This document shows, in pieces, positions 22,084 through 33,685 of a stretch of 64,000 nt of DNA. The translations under genes and the position numbers were made by a program. Numbering within the stretch: the first letter of the stretch is position 1; every line of letters begins with the position of its first letter. The notes under the pieces are model-generated. The model saw nothing but the letters and a program-made list of their open reading frames with translations, had not been told where the DNA came from and did not search any database. The DNA comes from Bugula neritina (lineage: Eukaryota; Bryozoa; Gymnolaemata; Cheilostomatida; Bugulidae): NCBI GenBank assembly GCA_964035545.1, contig OZ037773.1, positions 7,590,751 to 7,654,750 on the forward strand, read 5' to 3'.

Positions 22084-22921
22084 AAGCTATTCTGGGTTTC
22101 TACAAGCAGACTCTTCCCCCACATAGCTGACAAAGCAGAGTTTTGGTGCCATCCAGCACCACCTCTCTGTATGAGGTAGGATTCTCATCAATTCAAAAAG
22201 AAGAGAAACTGCCTTAACCCGCAGAGTGACTTAAGATGAGCCTGATCATAAACAGAGTCAGACTTAAGCAAGCTGGCACAAAAGTATCAACTGAAGCCAT
22301 AACATTAATAATTGGACTGCTCTGTGTTTTATAACATAAAAATAACGATAATATTACTGTTATGATAATTATATTATATGCAAATGTAATAGAACAAAAT
22401 ATATTCCATTGTATCATATATTCTCATTCAGTAGGTAAGTCTTCGAACATGGGGGGGGGAATTAATAGTCAACATTTATGAAAGGGGGGAATAGTATGAA
22501 AAAGGTTGGGAACCACTGCTCTATCACCTTGCAGAACTACTAGTAACATGGTTTTGATCATTCAAGTTTTATTTTATACTAATGGTATAGTGCAAAATCA
22601 AAACCTAATAGTAATAGTTGTGGTTATAAATTTTGACTGTCAAGTCTTTTTAATTTTATGAGTCACTGCACCTACCATTAGCAAATTGTAATATTATTAA
22701 TATGCGTACTTTTTGTAGTTATACAGTATCATACTTACCATAATGTTTTATTCTAAGCTTTTTCTCTGAAAATATATTGTTGAAAGTTACGCAAAATAAT
22801 AATGACAAACTGAAATCACCTTAACAATGAGTTACACAAGGTAAATTTATTATAATTATATTATTGTATGAATAATATGCATACGGTTTATATACACGAT
22901 ATATGTATTGTATATGTCTAG

Positions 22922-23005
22922 GTAGTGGACGACTTTCTTGTTTACTTCAATGGTGATCGATTTTTAGATGTGTTTAAAATTCAGTTTGACTTGCTATATT
23001 TTCAG
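22922..23005 (+). CDS. Candidate exon of an unrecognised gene
   Basis: An open 28-codon stretch with AG directly before and GT directly after, phase 0 at both ends. It reads VVDDFLVYFNGDRFLDVF, then KIQFDLLYFQ. The composition looks protein-like, but a stretch this short occurs by chance. Its phase does not join directly to the candidate exon at 26654, so an intermediate exon would be required. Confidence 0.25.
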
Positions 23006-23510
23006 GTATTATAAACTATTTTTGAAATATATATTCTTATAATATAATATTTTATTTAGCTTGTAGTTGTTATAGTATCGATAGTGAATCTTCATTTTCA
23101 CTACTTCTGTCGCAAGTAAATGCCTAAAAACAGTTGATAAACTTAATTAAACAACAGATTTATGCTGGAAAACAAATATTGTGGGCTCTTAGTTCAACTG
23201 TGAACACGCTATAAACTGAAAACTTTGTGTTTGATTGAAGTATTTGACAAATTGAAACTTTAGTAGTTCCAACAGTTACATAATGATACTATACACAGGT
23301 GCATTCTAAAGTTGATTACATAAAATATATACCCAGTGTAATGTGTAATTCTTTGAAAGAATTAAGTAAGATTAGAATATTTGTGCCTGATGTAGAAAAT
23401 AGGTGGCAGATTTTGAGATATAAATTCCCAGCATAAACACAGTTAGCAGCTATAGCTATAGGTGAGAATTATAGGTGAGAGCTAGGTGGGTGCTATAGGT
23501 AGAGTTGGGT

Positions 23511-25245
23511 GGGGACGGAGCAATATTCCGAAGGCCCATTAGTCCGAAGGCCCATTAGTCCGAAGGTTCATTAGTCCGAAGGTCCATTAGTCCGAAAATT
23601 AGTAGACACATGATAGTAAAGAGCATCCTCACTGAGCATATCATTGATTTCACTCACAATCTAGTTTAAGTTCTTGTTATGTTAATGCTATGTGGGTGGC
23701 ATGCGTGTTGCCTACTTGCGATTGTTTAGCCTGAGATTACACTATGACCAGAAAACAGCTGCCTCAATTAGGGCTGCATCATCTATCAACATTCCATTAT
23801 GGCTGCTTTATAAACAAAGTACACAGCAAGCTATTCACTAGCCTGTTAGCTAGCAAGCCTGTAATTAGTATGTACACATCAGTATCTTCTCATCTCTAAG
23901 TGTTCACTGAAGCATGAAGTGCTGCGCAATGATGATAACTTATGAAAAAAATTTACTAGCATTTAATTAGTATTACTTATTTTACAGCTAGTGTAAAAAT
24001 GACAGGGGACTGCAATTCTATTCCAGCTACAGTCAGTCACCTTATATAGGCCCTTAATGTTGACTATTTAAAAACTGAGAAACTAAAGTAAAAACATGAA
24101 ACCAGTAAAATTAAAGCTAAGCAAACATTTTGTGTCTACTGTACTGTATTTATGACGAGCTTGGTAAAAAAATTACCGGGCACCTCATAACTTATAAAAA
24201 AAAGGTTGCATTTGAAGTTAGCGTCAAAAAAATAATGGTTTGTTTTAGAATTTTGCTATTGAATGTAATAGTAAATCTCTGGCTTGGTAGTTATTTATTT
24301 GGTATCACATTCAATCTCTTTAATTATCTGTAAGCTGCTAAGCTGCATTATTATATTAATTAAATTATGCATATATCTATTTCAATTAAAAATATCTCTT
24401 TGTAATTAAAAATATCTTTAATTAGGGATATCTGTAAAAATGCATTGAAGACTAAAAATTATAAACATCCTGGACACTACTCTAAAATCAAATAAACAAA
24501 GCTGCACACCATAATATACCAAACCAAACAAATCCACAAGATATGTTGATAAGGGCAACCTTCTAGCTGTAACTGCCTGGCTGGGGCCACACTATTGGTA
24601 TATAAGAATTCAGTCCAGCCAAATAAAACCTCACCTAATTGTGCTATAGAATCGAAATTTAAAAACCATGTTGTAGATCTTTCTGTTCCTCAAAGCAACT
24701 TTTTTGAAATTTTCAATAGCTTTTATAGATTTTCTATAAAATATAAGTGATTAATACACTACAAATATGATTTTTTTTTCCTAAGTTATCATCATTGCGC
24801 AGCACTTTATGCTTCAGTGAACACTTAGAGATGAGAAGATACTAATGTGTACATACTAATTACAGGCTTGCTAGCTAACAGGCTAGTGAATAGCTTGCTG
24901 TGTACTTTGTTTATAAAGCAGCCATAATGGAATGTTGATAGATGATGCAGCCCTAATTGAGGCAGCTGTTTTCTGGTCATAGTGTAATCTCAGGCTAAAC
25001 AATCGCAAGTAGGCAACACGCATGCCACCCACATAGCATTAACATAACAAGAACTTAAACTAGATTGTGAGTGAAATCAATGATATGCTCAGTGAGGATG
25101 CTCTTTACTATCATGTGTCTACTAATTTTCGGACTAATGGACCTTCGGACTAATGGACCTTCGGACTAATGGACCTTCGGACTAATGGACCTTCGGACTA
25201 ATGGGCCTTCGGACTAATGGGCCTTCGGAATATTGACTAGTCACC
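23511..25245. mobile_element. Foldback Mutator-like (MULE) non-autonomous transposon
   Basis: Long terminal inverted repeats (about 23511-23951 and 24769-25245) flank about 0.8 kb of non-coding DNA. The right terminus reads inwards GGTGACTAGTCAATATTCCG and the left GGGGACGGAGCAATATTCCG. The 9 bp outside each end are identical, GAGTTGGGT at 23502-23510 and 25246-25254, as in the Mutator superfamily. Each arm starts with 16-bp subrepeats of the form CCGAAGGTCCATTAGT, four on the left and about six on the right. No transposase is visible. A partial relative sits at 42185-42531. Confidence 0.8.
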
Positions 25246-25612
25246 GAGTTGGGTGAGTACTGAATTGGATAGGGATCTGTAAGTTGAAGGTGATATTAAA
25301 TTTTGTCTCAAACTGTAAATATCTTCTTTCTTGAATGTATATATATCCTCTCAGTTTGTTTCACATTTTTCAGTGTACAAACTTTATACTAAATTTTGTT
25401 CTAAAGTATTTTATTGACAACAGAGTTTGATAAGACATCTTTTTTGTAGTTGTTGAGCTTCGCACCCGTTGATGCACCTACTTAGTATAGACAGATTTCA
25501 AAGGAGAGCTTTTTTATCACTGACCCGTGAAATAACATCACAGGCCTCTGAATATAAAAACTAAGTAAGTTATTATTTCATTTAAAGTCAAAAGTAAAAA
25601 AGCTTCAAAACT

Positions 25613-25795
25613 TTAGGCTTTTAGATTATCTAACAGAGAAGCTGTGATTATCTTAGAGCTTGATAGCTCCTCCTCAGTCTTCTGATGGGCTACATAATAA
25701 CAATAGTGTGAATGATAATAACTCCGGTCACTCTTGGCAAATTGAATAGCAGACGCAGTTTCTATTGTAGCATTGAACAAAGGACCTATCGACAT
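25613..25795 (-). other. Open minus-strand frame of uncertain status
   Basis: A 60-codon frame with polar, protein-like composition (VAHQKTEEELSSSKIITASL). Its first codons overlap a dispersed repeat (25757-26152), and I see no convincing splice signals. It could be an exon of the minus-strand death-domain-like gene or chance. Confidence 0.15.
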
Positions 25796-26152
25796 AGAGT
25801 TATAATTCTAGTGTGGCATTGTACACTAAGTACACGTTCTTAGCTTACAGCTATCAATTTTATGATCTCAGCTGGTCCTGGTTAGTCATTGAAGGTTTAG
25901 TCCATATACAGTGCAGGTTAGTACTTTAAGCTTTTACAGAACACATACAACTAGAAAAAGTACATTATAAGAACACAGCTGATATGAAGTGTCACCAAAT
26001 TTTCAGTCATTTCAGTCCAGTTTAAATTAGAGATGGTCATATCATTTTGCTCATCACAATTACTAACATTTACTAGCTAAGTGAATTTTCTGGCAAATAC
26101 TATGATTCATAATTGTTGATTGTATTTGTAATTATCTATATTGGCTGTTTTT
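25757..26152. repeat. Dispersed repeat, copy 1
   Basis: Aligns over almost its whole length with 41786-42184, for example GTTAGTCATTGAAGGTTTAG and CTATGATTCATAATTGTTGA. It is non-coding and of unknown class. Copy 2 is interrupted at its right end by a MULE terminus; copy 1 continues past that point. Confidence 0.75.
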
Positions 26153-26329
26153 GAAATTTGGCTTCACAATCAACTGTCTAAAACTGGATGATTTTCTACC
26201 AAAATGAAAGTGTAAGCTGTAAGCTATAAGCCAGAACTGTAGCATATTTTCTACTAATGTCATGTTATCAAAAAGAGGTGACAAAGTTTTGCATGGGTTA
26301 TTCCGATTTCAAAAATAATCAGTCTTATA

Positions 26330-26415
26330 GAATTAGAAAGGGTTAGTTTAAGACAGCCTTAGCTCTATAGAATTTACTAGTTTGAGATAGCTTTAGTTCT
26401 ATAAAATATATTAGT
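26330..26415. repeat. Short tandem repeat of about 40 bp
   Basis: Three degenerate copies of a unit like TTCTATAAAATATATTAGTT / CTCTATAGAATTTACTAGTT. Non-coding. Confidence 0.4.
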
Positions 26416-26653
26416 TTCAAAAAAGGATCAAAGTGACATGAAACAATTTTGAAAATAGAAGCAGAAGTAGGAATGATTTTCTAGACACAAAAATGATATT
26501 GAGTCTTTCAATGATTGGAAACTATATGAATTTCTTCTGTTCGTACACTAGCTTCCGGCCTATTGGGTGCTTAAGTGTGTTATGTGGAACTGTCACCTAC
26601 GATTATTGTATACATATACACTATAAATCTAGTTTTATTTCTAATATAATCAG

Positions 26654-29469
26654 CTGAGCCATACTGCAAACATATTATTGGCTATCCAATCACCATCCAA
26701 CCCCTGCAGTGGCTAATCCAGACATCAATACTCAAATACCCTGAAGGGCTGTGCCCCCATTTTGGTGCAGTAGTGGAGAAAGTTAACAACTTGTGGTTTG
26801 AGGCACAGGTTAAAATTTTAGTAAGAACATAACTTCTTTCGCTACATCTTTATTATATAAAAGCACAGGCTTTTTTCAATTACTGCATTACTGCATTTAA
26901 TAATTATTTCTGTGCTTATCATCATGCTGGCAACATAGCTTGAGACTTCCTGCTTGTTGTACAGGGCAATTGCAGTTAGATGCCATTTCTGATATCACCA
27001 ATGGTCCTGCCGGGATTTGAACCCAATGAATTAAAAGTTCCTCGTGGTTCAATGTTTGAATTTATAGTCAATGATATAAACAGTGGACCACTGCTGCTCT
27101 ATAAATCAATATAGATGCATGAGTCACATGTTAGTAATAGATGAGTTGTAGATATATCCAATCTTTCCTAGCTGCAGGGAGTAAGATAGCTAGTTTACTA
27201 ACATAACCTACTAGTGTCACACAGTCAATATTCATTATTTGTATCAAACTACTGCACAAAGCCATTGATTCAGAGTACTAAACAATAGTGGTAGAGGCTG
27301 TGCTTGCTATAAATACATACACATAGCAGCTATTCTAAAGTGCGACTAGCTGAAGCAGGAGTAGATTTCGAAAATCATCTGTGGTGCTCAAGAGTTTATT
27401 GTAAAGGCAAGTAGTTATTCTGCTTTTCAAGTTCTAACTCAGTACTAGCTTGGCACAAGCAATTAGGTATATTTAGTTTATAGCGATATTGGTTATAGAG
27501 TCATGCTACTTTTTTGAAAGAATTGCTCTACTAGCAACTCAGAGTTAGAGGGGTGAGTGACTAAGCACAATAGCTTGAGATTCTGGAGTTTAAAGCTGGG
27601 GATTGAGGTTGGAACTTGAAACCCCCAACTCCAAACTCAAGAATCCCAAATTATTGCATTCAATTACCCCTATCATGGAAATGTTTATAAAATGATTCTT
27701 TAGGAAAGAAACGTGTGTTCTAGATAAAAATTCAGGAAAAAGTTGATATTTAGTAGAAATTTCAAAAGCTGTTCAAAAAAAATTATTGGGAAAATTAAAA
27801 CTATTAAATTTCTCAATTATTGCAGCTGAGAGCTATTTTTGTTATTTGTTTGTATCTTTTTATGCGGCAGTCTGTACCCCACCCTAGGCAAACCCAATAT
27901 CAAGAGACTTTCATTTGAGCTTTTGTAGTAATTGAAATTGTAAACTTACAGGTAGTTTAGTTAAATTAACAACTTCAGCTATAAAATAGTTAAATCAATT
28001 TTTTTTAAACCATAGTCAAAAGCCAAAAGTAATTTTATTTTGTAAATGTTTTATACCTTATTGTGCAACCTAACCGTTTTAGAGTTTCAAGCCATATAAC
28101 ATCACATTTAGACTTGGCTTTTATTTACTTTTGATATTTTAATTGCTTCTGAAAAATGCTATGTAAGGGAATTACTCATTTTAAGCAACTTGAATTCACC
28201 ACACTGTAGAGCTGTAGCATCTTTTGAAGCACAACTAGTCTTTGCAATTGATGTTTGTAAGTTGAGAAAAAATAAGTTTAGGTGATTTATTGATCATTGT
28301 GTAGTTTGTTATATGTAGTGAAATAGTTGTGCCCCTTTACTTCAGGGAATGACGCTAACAAAAGAGGAATTTAAGTTGTCAAAATGTATAGCTAGGCTAG
28401 CCAAGTCAAATTTAACAGCTCAAATCAGATTTTTTCTTCACAAAATTTTCTTCAAGGATTTTTTATGAGTTTTTCTTCTCGATCTTCTTACTTGGACAGA
28501 GTAGCTACTATATGGTATGTATTCTTTCTAAAATTACTATAAAAACCTGACACTAGTTTATAGTCACCATCCCTGATGAAAGGTGTTTTAAAGAGTGCTA
28601 AGGACTTATTCAGATGAGGCACAGGAGCATTTATGACTGACTGCTCTTCCTAGCATCACTAGTCCAGCGCTCTAACCGCTACACTACCATTGCTCCAGTA
28701 ACTTCTAAAATTAGACAATTTTATAATATGATTATTGCCGTTAATTTATGCATTTGAGTGTATTTCATAGTAGACTATAGTGGCATATTAACTACAAGTA
28801 AAATACTTGTAAAACTCCTATATGTGGATACACATAATTATGGTAGCAGCTATTATAGAGAATAGGACTAAAGCCAAGCTGCTTGGTGGGGGCTTGTTAG
28901 CAGCAGACAGCATTATCAGTTGACTACTGTAGTATCATGGTAGCGTTGGTGTAACTCAAACAATTTAATTGATAATTTTTAAGGTCTGCAAACATACAAA
29001 CAATAGACAGACCAATATACAAAAATATGCACACCAAAAAGAAATAAGAAAGCTATCAACACAACTAAATATTTAATGCCTTTTATCAAGTTATAAATTT
29101 TAATTGGTCTAGTAAAACAACCATAGCCTGTTTTGGATTACAATTTTCTCTTACTGCCCACACTGCAAGACATCATCTCATATTATTGCAGCCAAAATTT
29201 GGTAAAGCTTTAACATTAGTTTGCATTTTACACCTTCTAATAACAAATAGCCAAGTTAGCTCACAATTCAGTTAAATTTACTAAAATACTTTAGCTAAAT
29301 TTTCAGGCATAATTTAAATGTGTTATTAAATGTACTTTATTCATGCTTACTAGTTTCATAAACTTTGACAGCTGCCGGGTGTTTATACATTCCCAATAGA
29401 AAAGTCTTAGTAGCAAGTGAAACCGAGGAACAACATGCAGCTAATCTACACTTGACAACCAATAAATAG
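26654..29469 (+). CDS. Candidate 3' exons of an unrecognised + strand gene
   Basis: Three stretches splice in frame. 26654-26809 reads EPYCKHIIGYPITIQPLQWL, continues with ILKYPEGLCPHFGAVVEKVN and ends LWFEAQ. 28346-28385 reads GMTLTKEEFKLSK, behind a good polypyrimidine tract. 29372-29469 reads AGCLYIPNRKVLVASETEEQ and then HAANLHLTTNK before TAG. The phases agree (0, then 1), and an AATAAA overlaps the final codons. The first exon could instead end at the stronger donor near 26821. I do not recognise the family. The 5' end is unknown; 22922-23005 may belong to it. It would overlap, on the opposite strand, any upstream extension of the death-domain-like gene. The evidence is frame and phase consistency only. 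Confidence 0.4.
28557..28697 (-). mobile_element. SINE family A copy, reverse orientation
   Basis: Reverse complement of the family body, with TTTATAGTCACCATCCCTGA, TGCTAAGGACTTATTCAGAT and GGCACAGGAGCA. It ends in an inverted A-box-like segment (CTCTAACCGCTACACTACCA). The B box is deleted. Confidence 0.65.
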
Positions 29470-30300
29470 AGTTTGTTTGTAACTAAATGCTTATATTAAG
29501 CAGCCAGCCCTAGTTTTAAATCTGAAAGCTATGGTGTGGAAGGTGATAACACTTTCAGTTGCTGTAGAACAAGGCATCATGTAAAAGCTTTCATCTATAC
29601 CCGTGAAGCAGAAAGTACACATTTCTCATTACAGTTCACTGAGGTATAGCTCATGCTAAAACCATGCAATCCAATGGGTTTAGCAAACTGATGAATTACA
29701 CAGAATATTACAAAGTTATAAGAAACTAATAGCCCGGTAGGCCTATGCTACAAAAAATGCTGCATAAAATGTTTCCTTATTATTTGTGAAGCAAATAATT
29801 TCATAATACACTAAAGATAGCAGCAAACAGAGTTTCAGAAGTTATCTAAAATACTCTTATATAGTTAAGTTCCAACTTTCAGGTTGAAAGTTTGGTTGCG
29901 TTGGTTTTAATTGCTGAAATACATTCAAATGTAAAGGCTATGAGAAAAATATTGGGAATGGAAAAGTTCTATTTCTCAGATCGGGCTTGAGACCTCCTAA
30001 CTAACGCCCCCAACTAGGAGCTGCTTATAAAACAACCGTTAGGAATGACTAGTTTAAACGCGTTGTAAATATTAGTCTTTAAATAAATTAGCATGTAAGA
30101 CCCTTAATTTTGCTCTTATCTTCAATGTCAAATGAAATAAGATTGTAAGCTTCATGAAGCAAGCTTTATTTACATAATTATTAGGGTAGGTATGCACTTG
30201 TAGGTAGCCGTAGGTAAATTAATAAGTAAATCAACTATAGAGTAAGTGTAAATGGCAGATAGTTTACTAGAAAAGTACTAACCTACCATTATATGTCTTC
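29470..30300. other. Intergenic stretch before the glycosyltransferase array
   Basis: I see no exon. It includes a fragment with CGCCCCCAACTAGGAGCTGC near 30004 that resembles the hairpin sequence of 3798-3910, so it is probably repeat-derived. Confidence 0.4.
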
Positions 30301-30354
30301 TGCAGGTGAAAGTTCTTTCTCTCCTGCTCACATTGAGACTTGCCAATACCTGTT

Positions 30355-33352
30355 ATGTCACCCTGTTCACTGAACAAACTACGAGCTTTCCCTTACAGGA
30401 AACCTGGTTCTGTGTTACTCTATGGAGTTCCCCTGGTTATCCTTTTATATATCTGTTGTAACCAAATATATTGGAAACATGATGGTAAATCAACTGTGCA
30501 TACATGTGAGTGTGTGTGTGCTTAGTGTGTGTGTGTGCTTTGGTGTGTGCTTAGTGTGTGCTTTGGTGTGTGTGTGTGTGCTTAATGTGTGCTTAATGTG
30601 TGTGTGTGCTTAGTGCTCAGTGCTTATTGCTTAGTGTGTGCCCAGTGTGTGTGCATGTGCACACTGTAGATGTATATGCGTGTAGATGGATTTCTAGTAT
30701 CTGCACGTACAATGCTGTAGAATGGTGGAACGACTTGAAGGGAAAACCCATGAGCGAATACTCATGGCCGTTAAATATAGATGCAGCTAAGTTGATGCAA
30801 GAATACAAGTCAGGGACACTCAGTATTCAGCCAATCACAGTGGACCAATCTTCTATCAGTCTATTCCCGTCTAGCAAATACTGTAAATGTAGGTATCAAC
30901 AAGCACTTGTAGCACCTGACACATATTGTAAATAACAAGCACTTGCAGCACCGGACACATACTGTAACTAACAAGCACTTGTAGCACCTGACACATACTG
31001 TAACTAACAAGCACTTGTAGCACCTGACACATACTGTAACTAACAAGCACTTGTAGCACCTGACACATACTGTAAATAACAAGCATTTGTAGCACCTGAC
31101 ACATACTGTAAATAACAAGCATTTGTAGCACCTGACACTGTAAATAACAAGTATTTATTGAAATATTCTACTTTTTAGCAACTTCCCTTCTGCTTAGCAA
31201 GCTGCACATCTAACAGATTATAACGCTTCTATATATTTTTATCTTAAATCAATTTATAATTGATACACATATACAGCTAGTCTAATAACTGTCCTAATAA
31301 AGACCAGAGTTGAAGACAGGCGTAACAGAGATTTACTGAGACAGACGTGGATAGAAGATCTGCACAAGTATAATCTGCAGCACAGTTTTCTACTCGGTTA
31401 GTTGTATTATTGCATGCCGGTAAATGTCCAATCATAAAATAATATAAGTTAGAAATTATTTTCTTCAGCATTTTCTTCTCTGCGCTAGTTGCTGCTTTAT
31501 AAATAAGAACTGTTTTATAAGTTGATGGACCTTTGTAGTAATATTTATAATTTGGATCTACCTTTGTAAGACGTTAGCTGTGTTGGTCTTGTAAATAAAC
31601 TAGTTTTCTAATATCAAACCAAAGCCAATATCAACAAGTGTTGGCAATTTTTAACTAGTTTTTCACTACCTAACTTTGATTTTTGTAAGAGCTAAGCTGA
31701 TAGCATGTTTTTTATGTATTCCATAACACTGACAGGTAAAGAGAATTTTTAGTAGGCTACATTTAATCAATGTTTGTAGGACACAGTCAATAAAATGGTC
31801 AGCTAATTTAATTGGCAGCAGCAAAGTTGAAAACTAAGTTTAAAAAATTGCTTTGAAAAATAAAATATATTTTAAAGCTGGCATGTTAATAATAATGTAC
31901 AAATAGTTTTGTTTTTGGTACAAGTGCAAAACATTCATCAAGTCTTCTGTATAGTCGTTCTACAATTTTCTTGTACACGTAGCTTCAGGCTAGAAAGACA
32001 GCTATAACTAAGTAAATTACCGTCTTTAAGTTAGCCTAATATCAAATCAATGGCTGCTTCATCCGTGATTGCTAACCACTTTTAGTTTAGGCCTTTGAAC
32101 TAACTATTGCAATTTTGCTTTTGCTTTGTCTTCCCAGTTGAAGTAACAGCATTCAAGTGTTTAGTTGCATGACTCAGGGACCTATATCTTTAAGTTTGTG
32201 TTTTTTTCAGGTCAGTGCAAGTCAGCAGAATGCAATAATACTTTAAAATTAGAGTTATCTGAACATGAAGATATTGTCCAAGGAGATTTCATTGATGCGT
32301 ATCTAAACAACACATTGAAGTTTAGAATGGGTCTGAAATATATAACTAATCATTGTGATAAGAGTGACTACGTGCTAATCATAGATGGAGACTACAGTCT
32401 CAATGTTAAAAGGTACATAGCTAGTAGTCTATTAATATGTTAGCTTCTAATCACATCTGTGCCTTGCCCTATTACTATTATAGATATTATTGAATTGGTT
32501 TTATATTGATTGCCTTTTATTTTTGCTAAATATTGTTTGGCTCTTCTAAATTTGTATAGTTTGCTAAACTTTGAGTATTTGAAATTAAAGAGGCATTAAT
32601 TAAAAATAACTTAGTTTTAGAGTTAACTAACCTATCTCACACTATTTACTGCAACAGAGTAAGTCATACCAAGTCAAATAAAAGTAAGCAATAAAATGAT
32701 GTCAAAAGAAATTAGGACAAAAAGGCAGCTAAATAAAATAAATTTAATTTTAGCAAGAGGTGTTTTAATTTCATTGCTGCTAAAAGTATGTTTGACGCTA
32801 GCAACTTTTAAGAGCAGAACACTTATTCAAAAACTTATCAGAAAAAGTAAAATCTAAAAGAAGACGTAAATGGTAATAGCATTCAATACCACTTAATTGA
32901 AAAAGTTGATTGACCAGTATAGACAGCGACTGCAACTTTTGTGGTTAACAGGTTGCAACTTCAGAAAAATTTGAAGTTTTTCCAAAATTGTTTAGAAATT
33001 CCACAAAAATATTGAAAGACTGCAAACTTTATTCAACTTTGTATTCTTGGTTGACTACTACAACTAAATGTAAAGTAATTAGATGGTTTTAAAAATGACT
33101 AAAACACCTAAATTACTATTTTTGTGAACTGTCTTTTGTTAAATTATGTTGTCTCTATTTTTTAAATTTGCTGCCCGCAATATGGCAAAGAGAACAGACA
33201 AACAAGATGAGTGCAGTTATCATAAAAAAAGAACTAGTGCTTTTAATTTGTATTGTAATATTATAAATATTTGTTGTCATCATGATATATATATAATAAT
33301 TTATCACATGAGAACACACTCGCGCGCACACACTCACACACACACACACACA

Positions 33353-33389
<37 letters not shown>

Positions 33390-33419
33390 ACCTACTCACA
33401 CACACTCGCACACACTCAC

Positions 33420-33453
<34 letters not shown>

Positions 33454-33478
33454 ACACTCACACACACTCACACACACT

Positions 33479-33509
<31 letters not shown>

Positions 33510-33540
33510 ACACACACACACACACTCACACACACACACA

Positions 33541-33581
<41 letters not shown>

Positions 33582-33596
33582 ACACACACACACACA

Positions 33597-33685
<89 letters not shown>

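Larger units (their letters stand above)
21067..22235 (+). pseudogene. hAT transposase remnant (ZBED5-like C-terminal half)
   Basis: Three + strand fragments keep the order of hAT transposases related to the vertebrate ZBED5 and FAM200 genes. Near 21196-21285, YLVSIFAPLNNLNLKMQ matches the conserved 'ladif-hLn-LNl-lQ' block. At 21719-21850, DPLQRFVEKILEELQEDFIE followed by LVHN and MKDDLKF matches the acidic linker block. At 22160-22220, SLYEVGFSSIQKEK matches the C-terminal dimerisation motif usually written TYLCE-GFS. Stop codons and two inserted palindromic elements break it. No BED zinc finger or catalytic N-terminal half is visible. Confidence 0.65.
17673..22518. mobile_element. Composite decayed hAT-superfamily DNA transposon
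   Basis: Terminal inverted repeats read CAGTGGTTCCCAACCT at 17673 and its complement, ending at 22518. The CAGTGGTTCCCAACC terminus is typical of hAT elements. Flanking 8-bp direct repeats are CTCCATCA (17665-17672) and CTCTATCA (22519-22526), one mismatch, as hAT insertion predicts. The right part holds fragments of the transposase C-terminal half on the + strand. The left-centre is filled by a 3.2-kb long inverted repeat, and two miniature palindromic elements sit in the coding part. It inserted upstream of the last known exons of the minus-strand death-domain-like gene, presumably in an intron. Confidence 0.85.

Noticed and set aside
30861-31131. Cys-rich repetitive frames in two registers
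   Set aside because: Translation of the 36-bp VNTR. Two overlapping frames are equally open, as expected for a tandem repeat.
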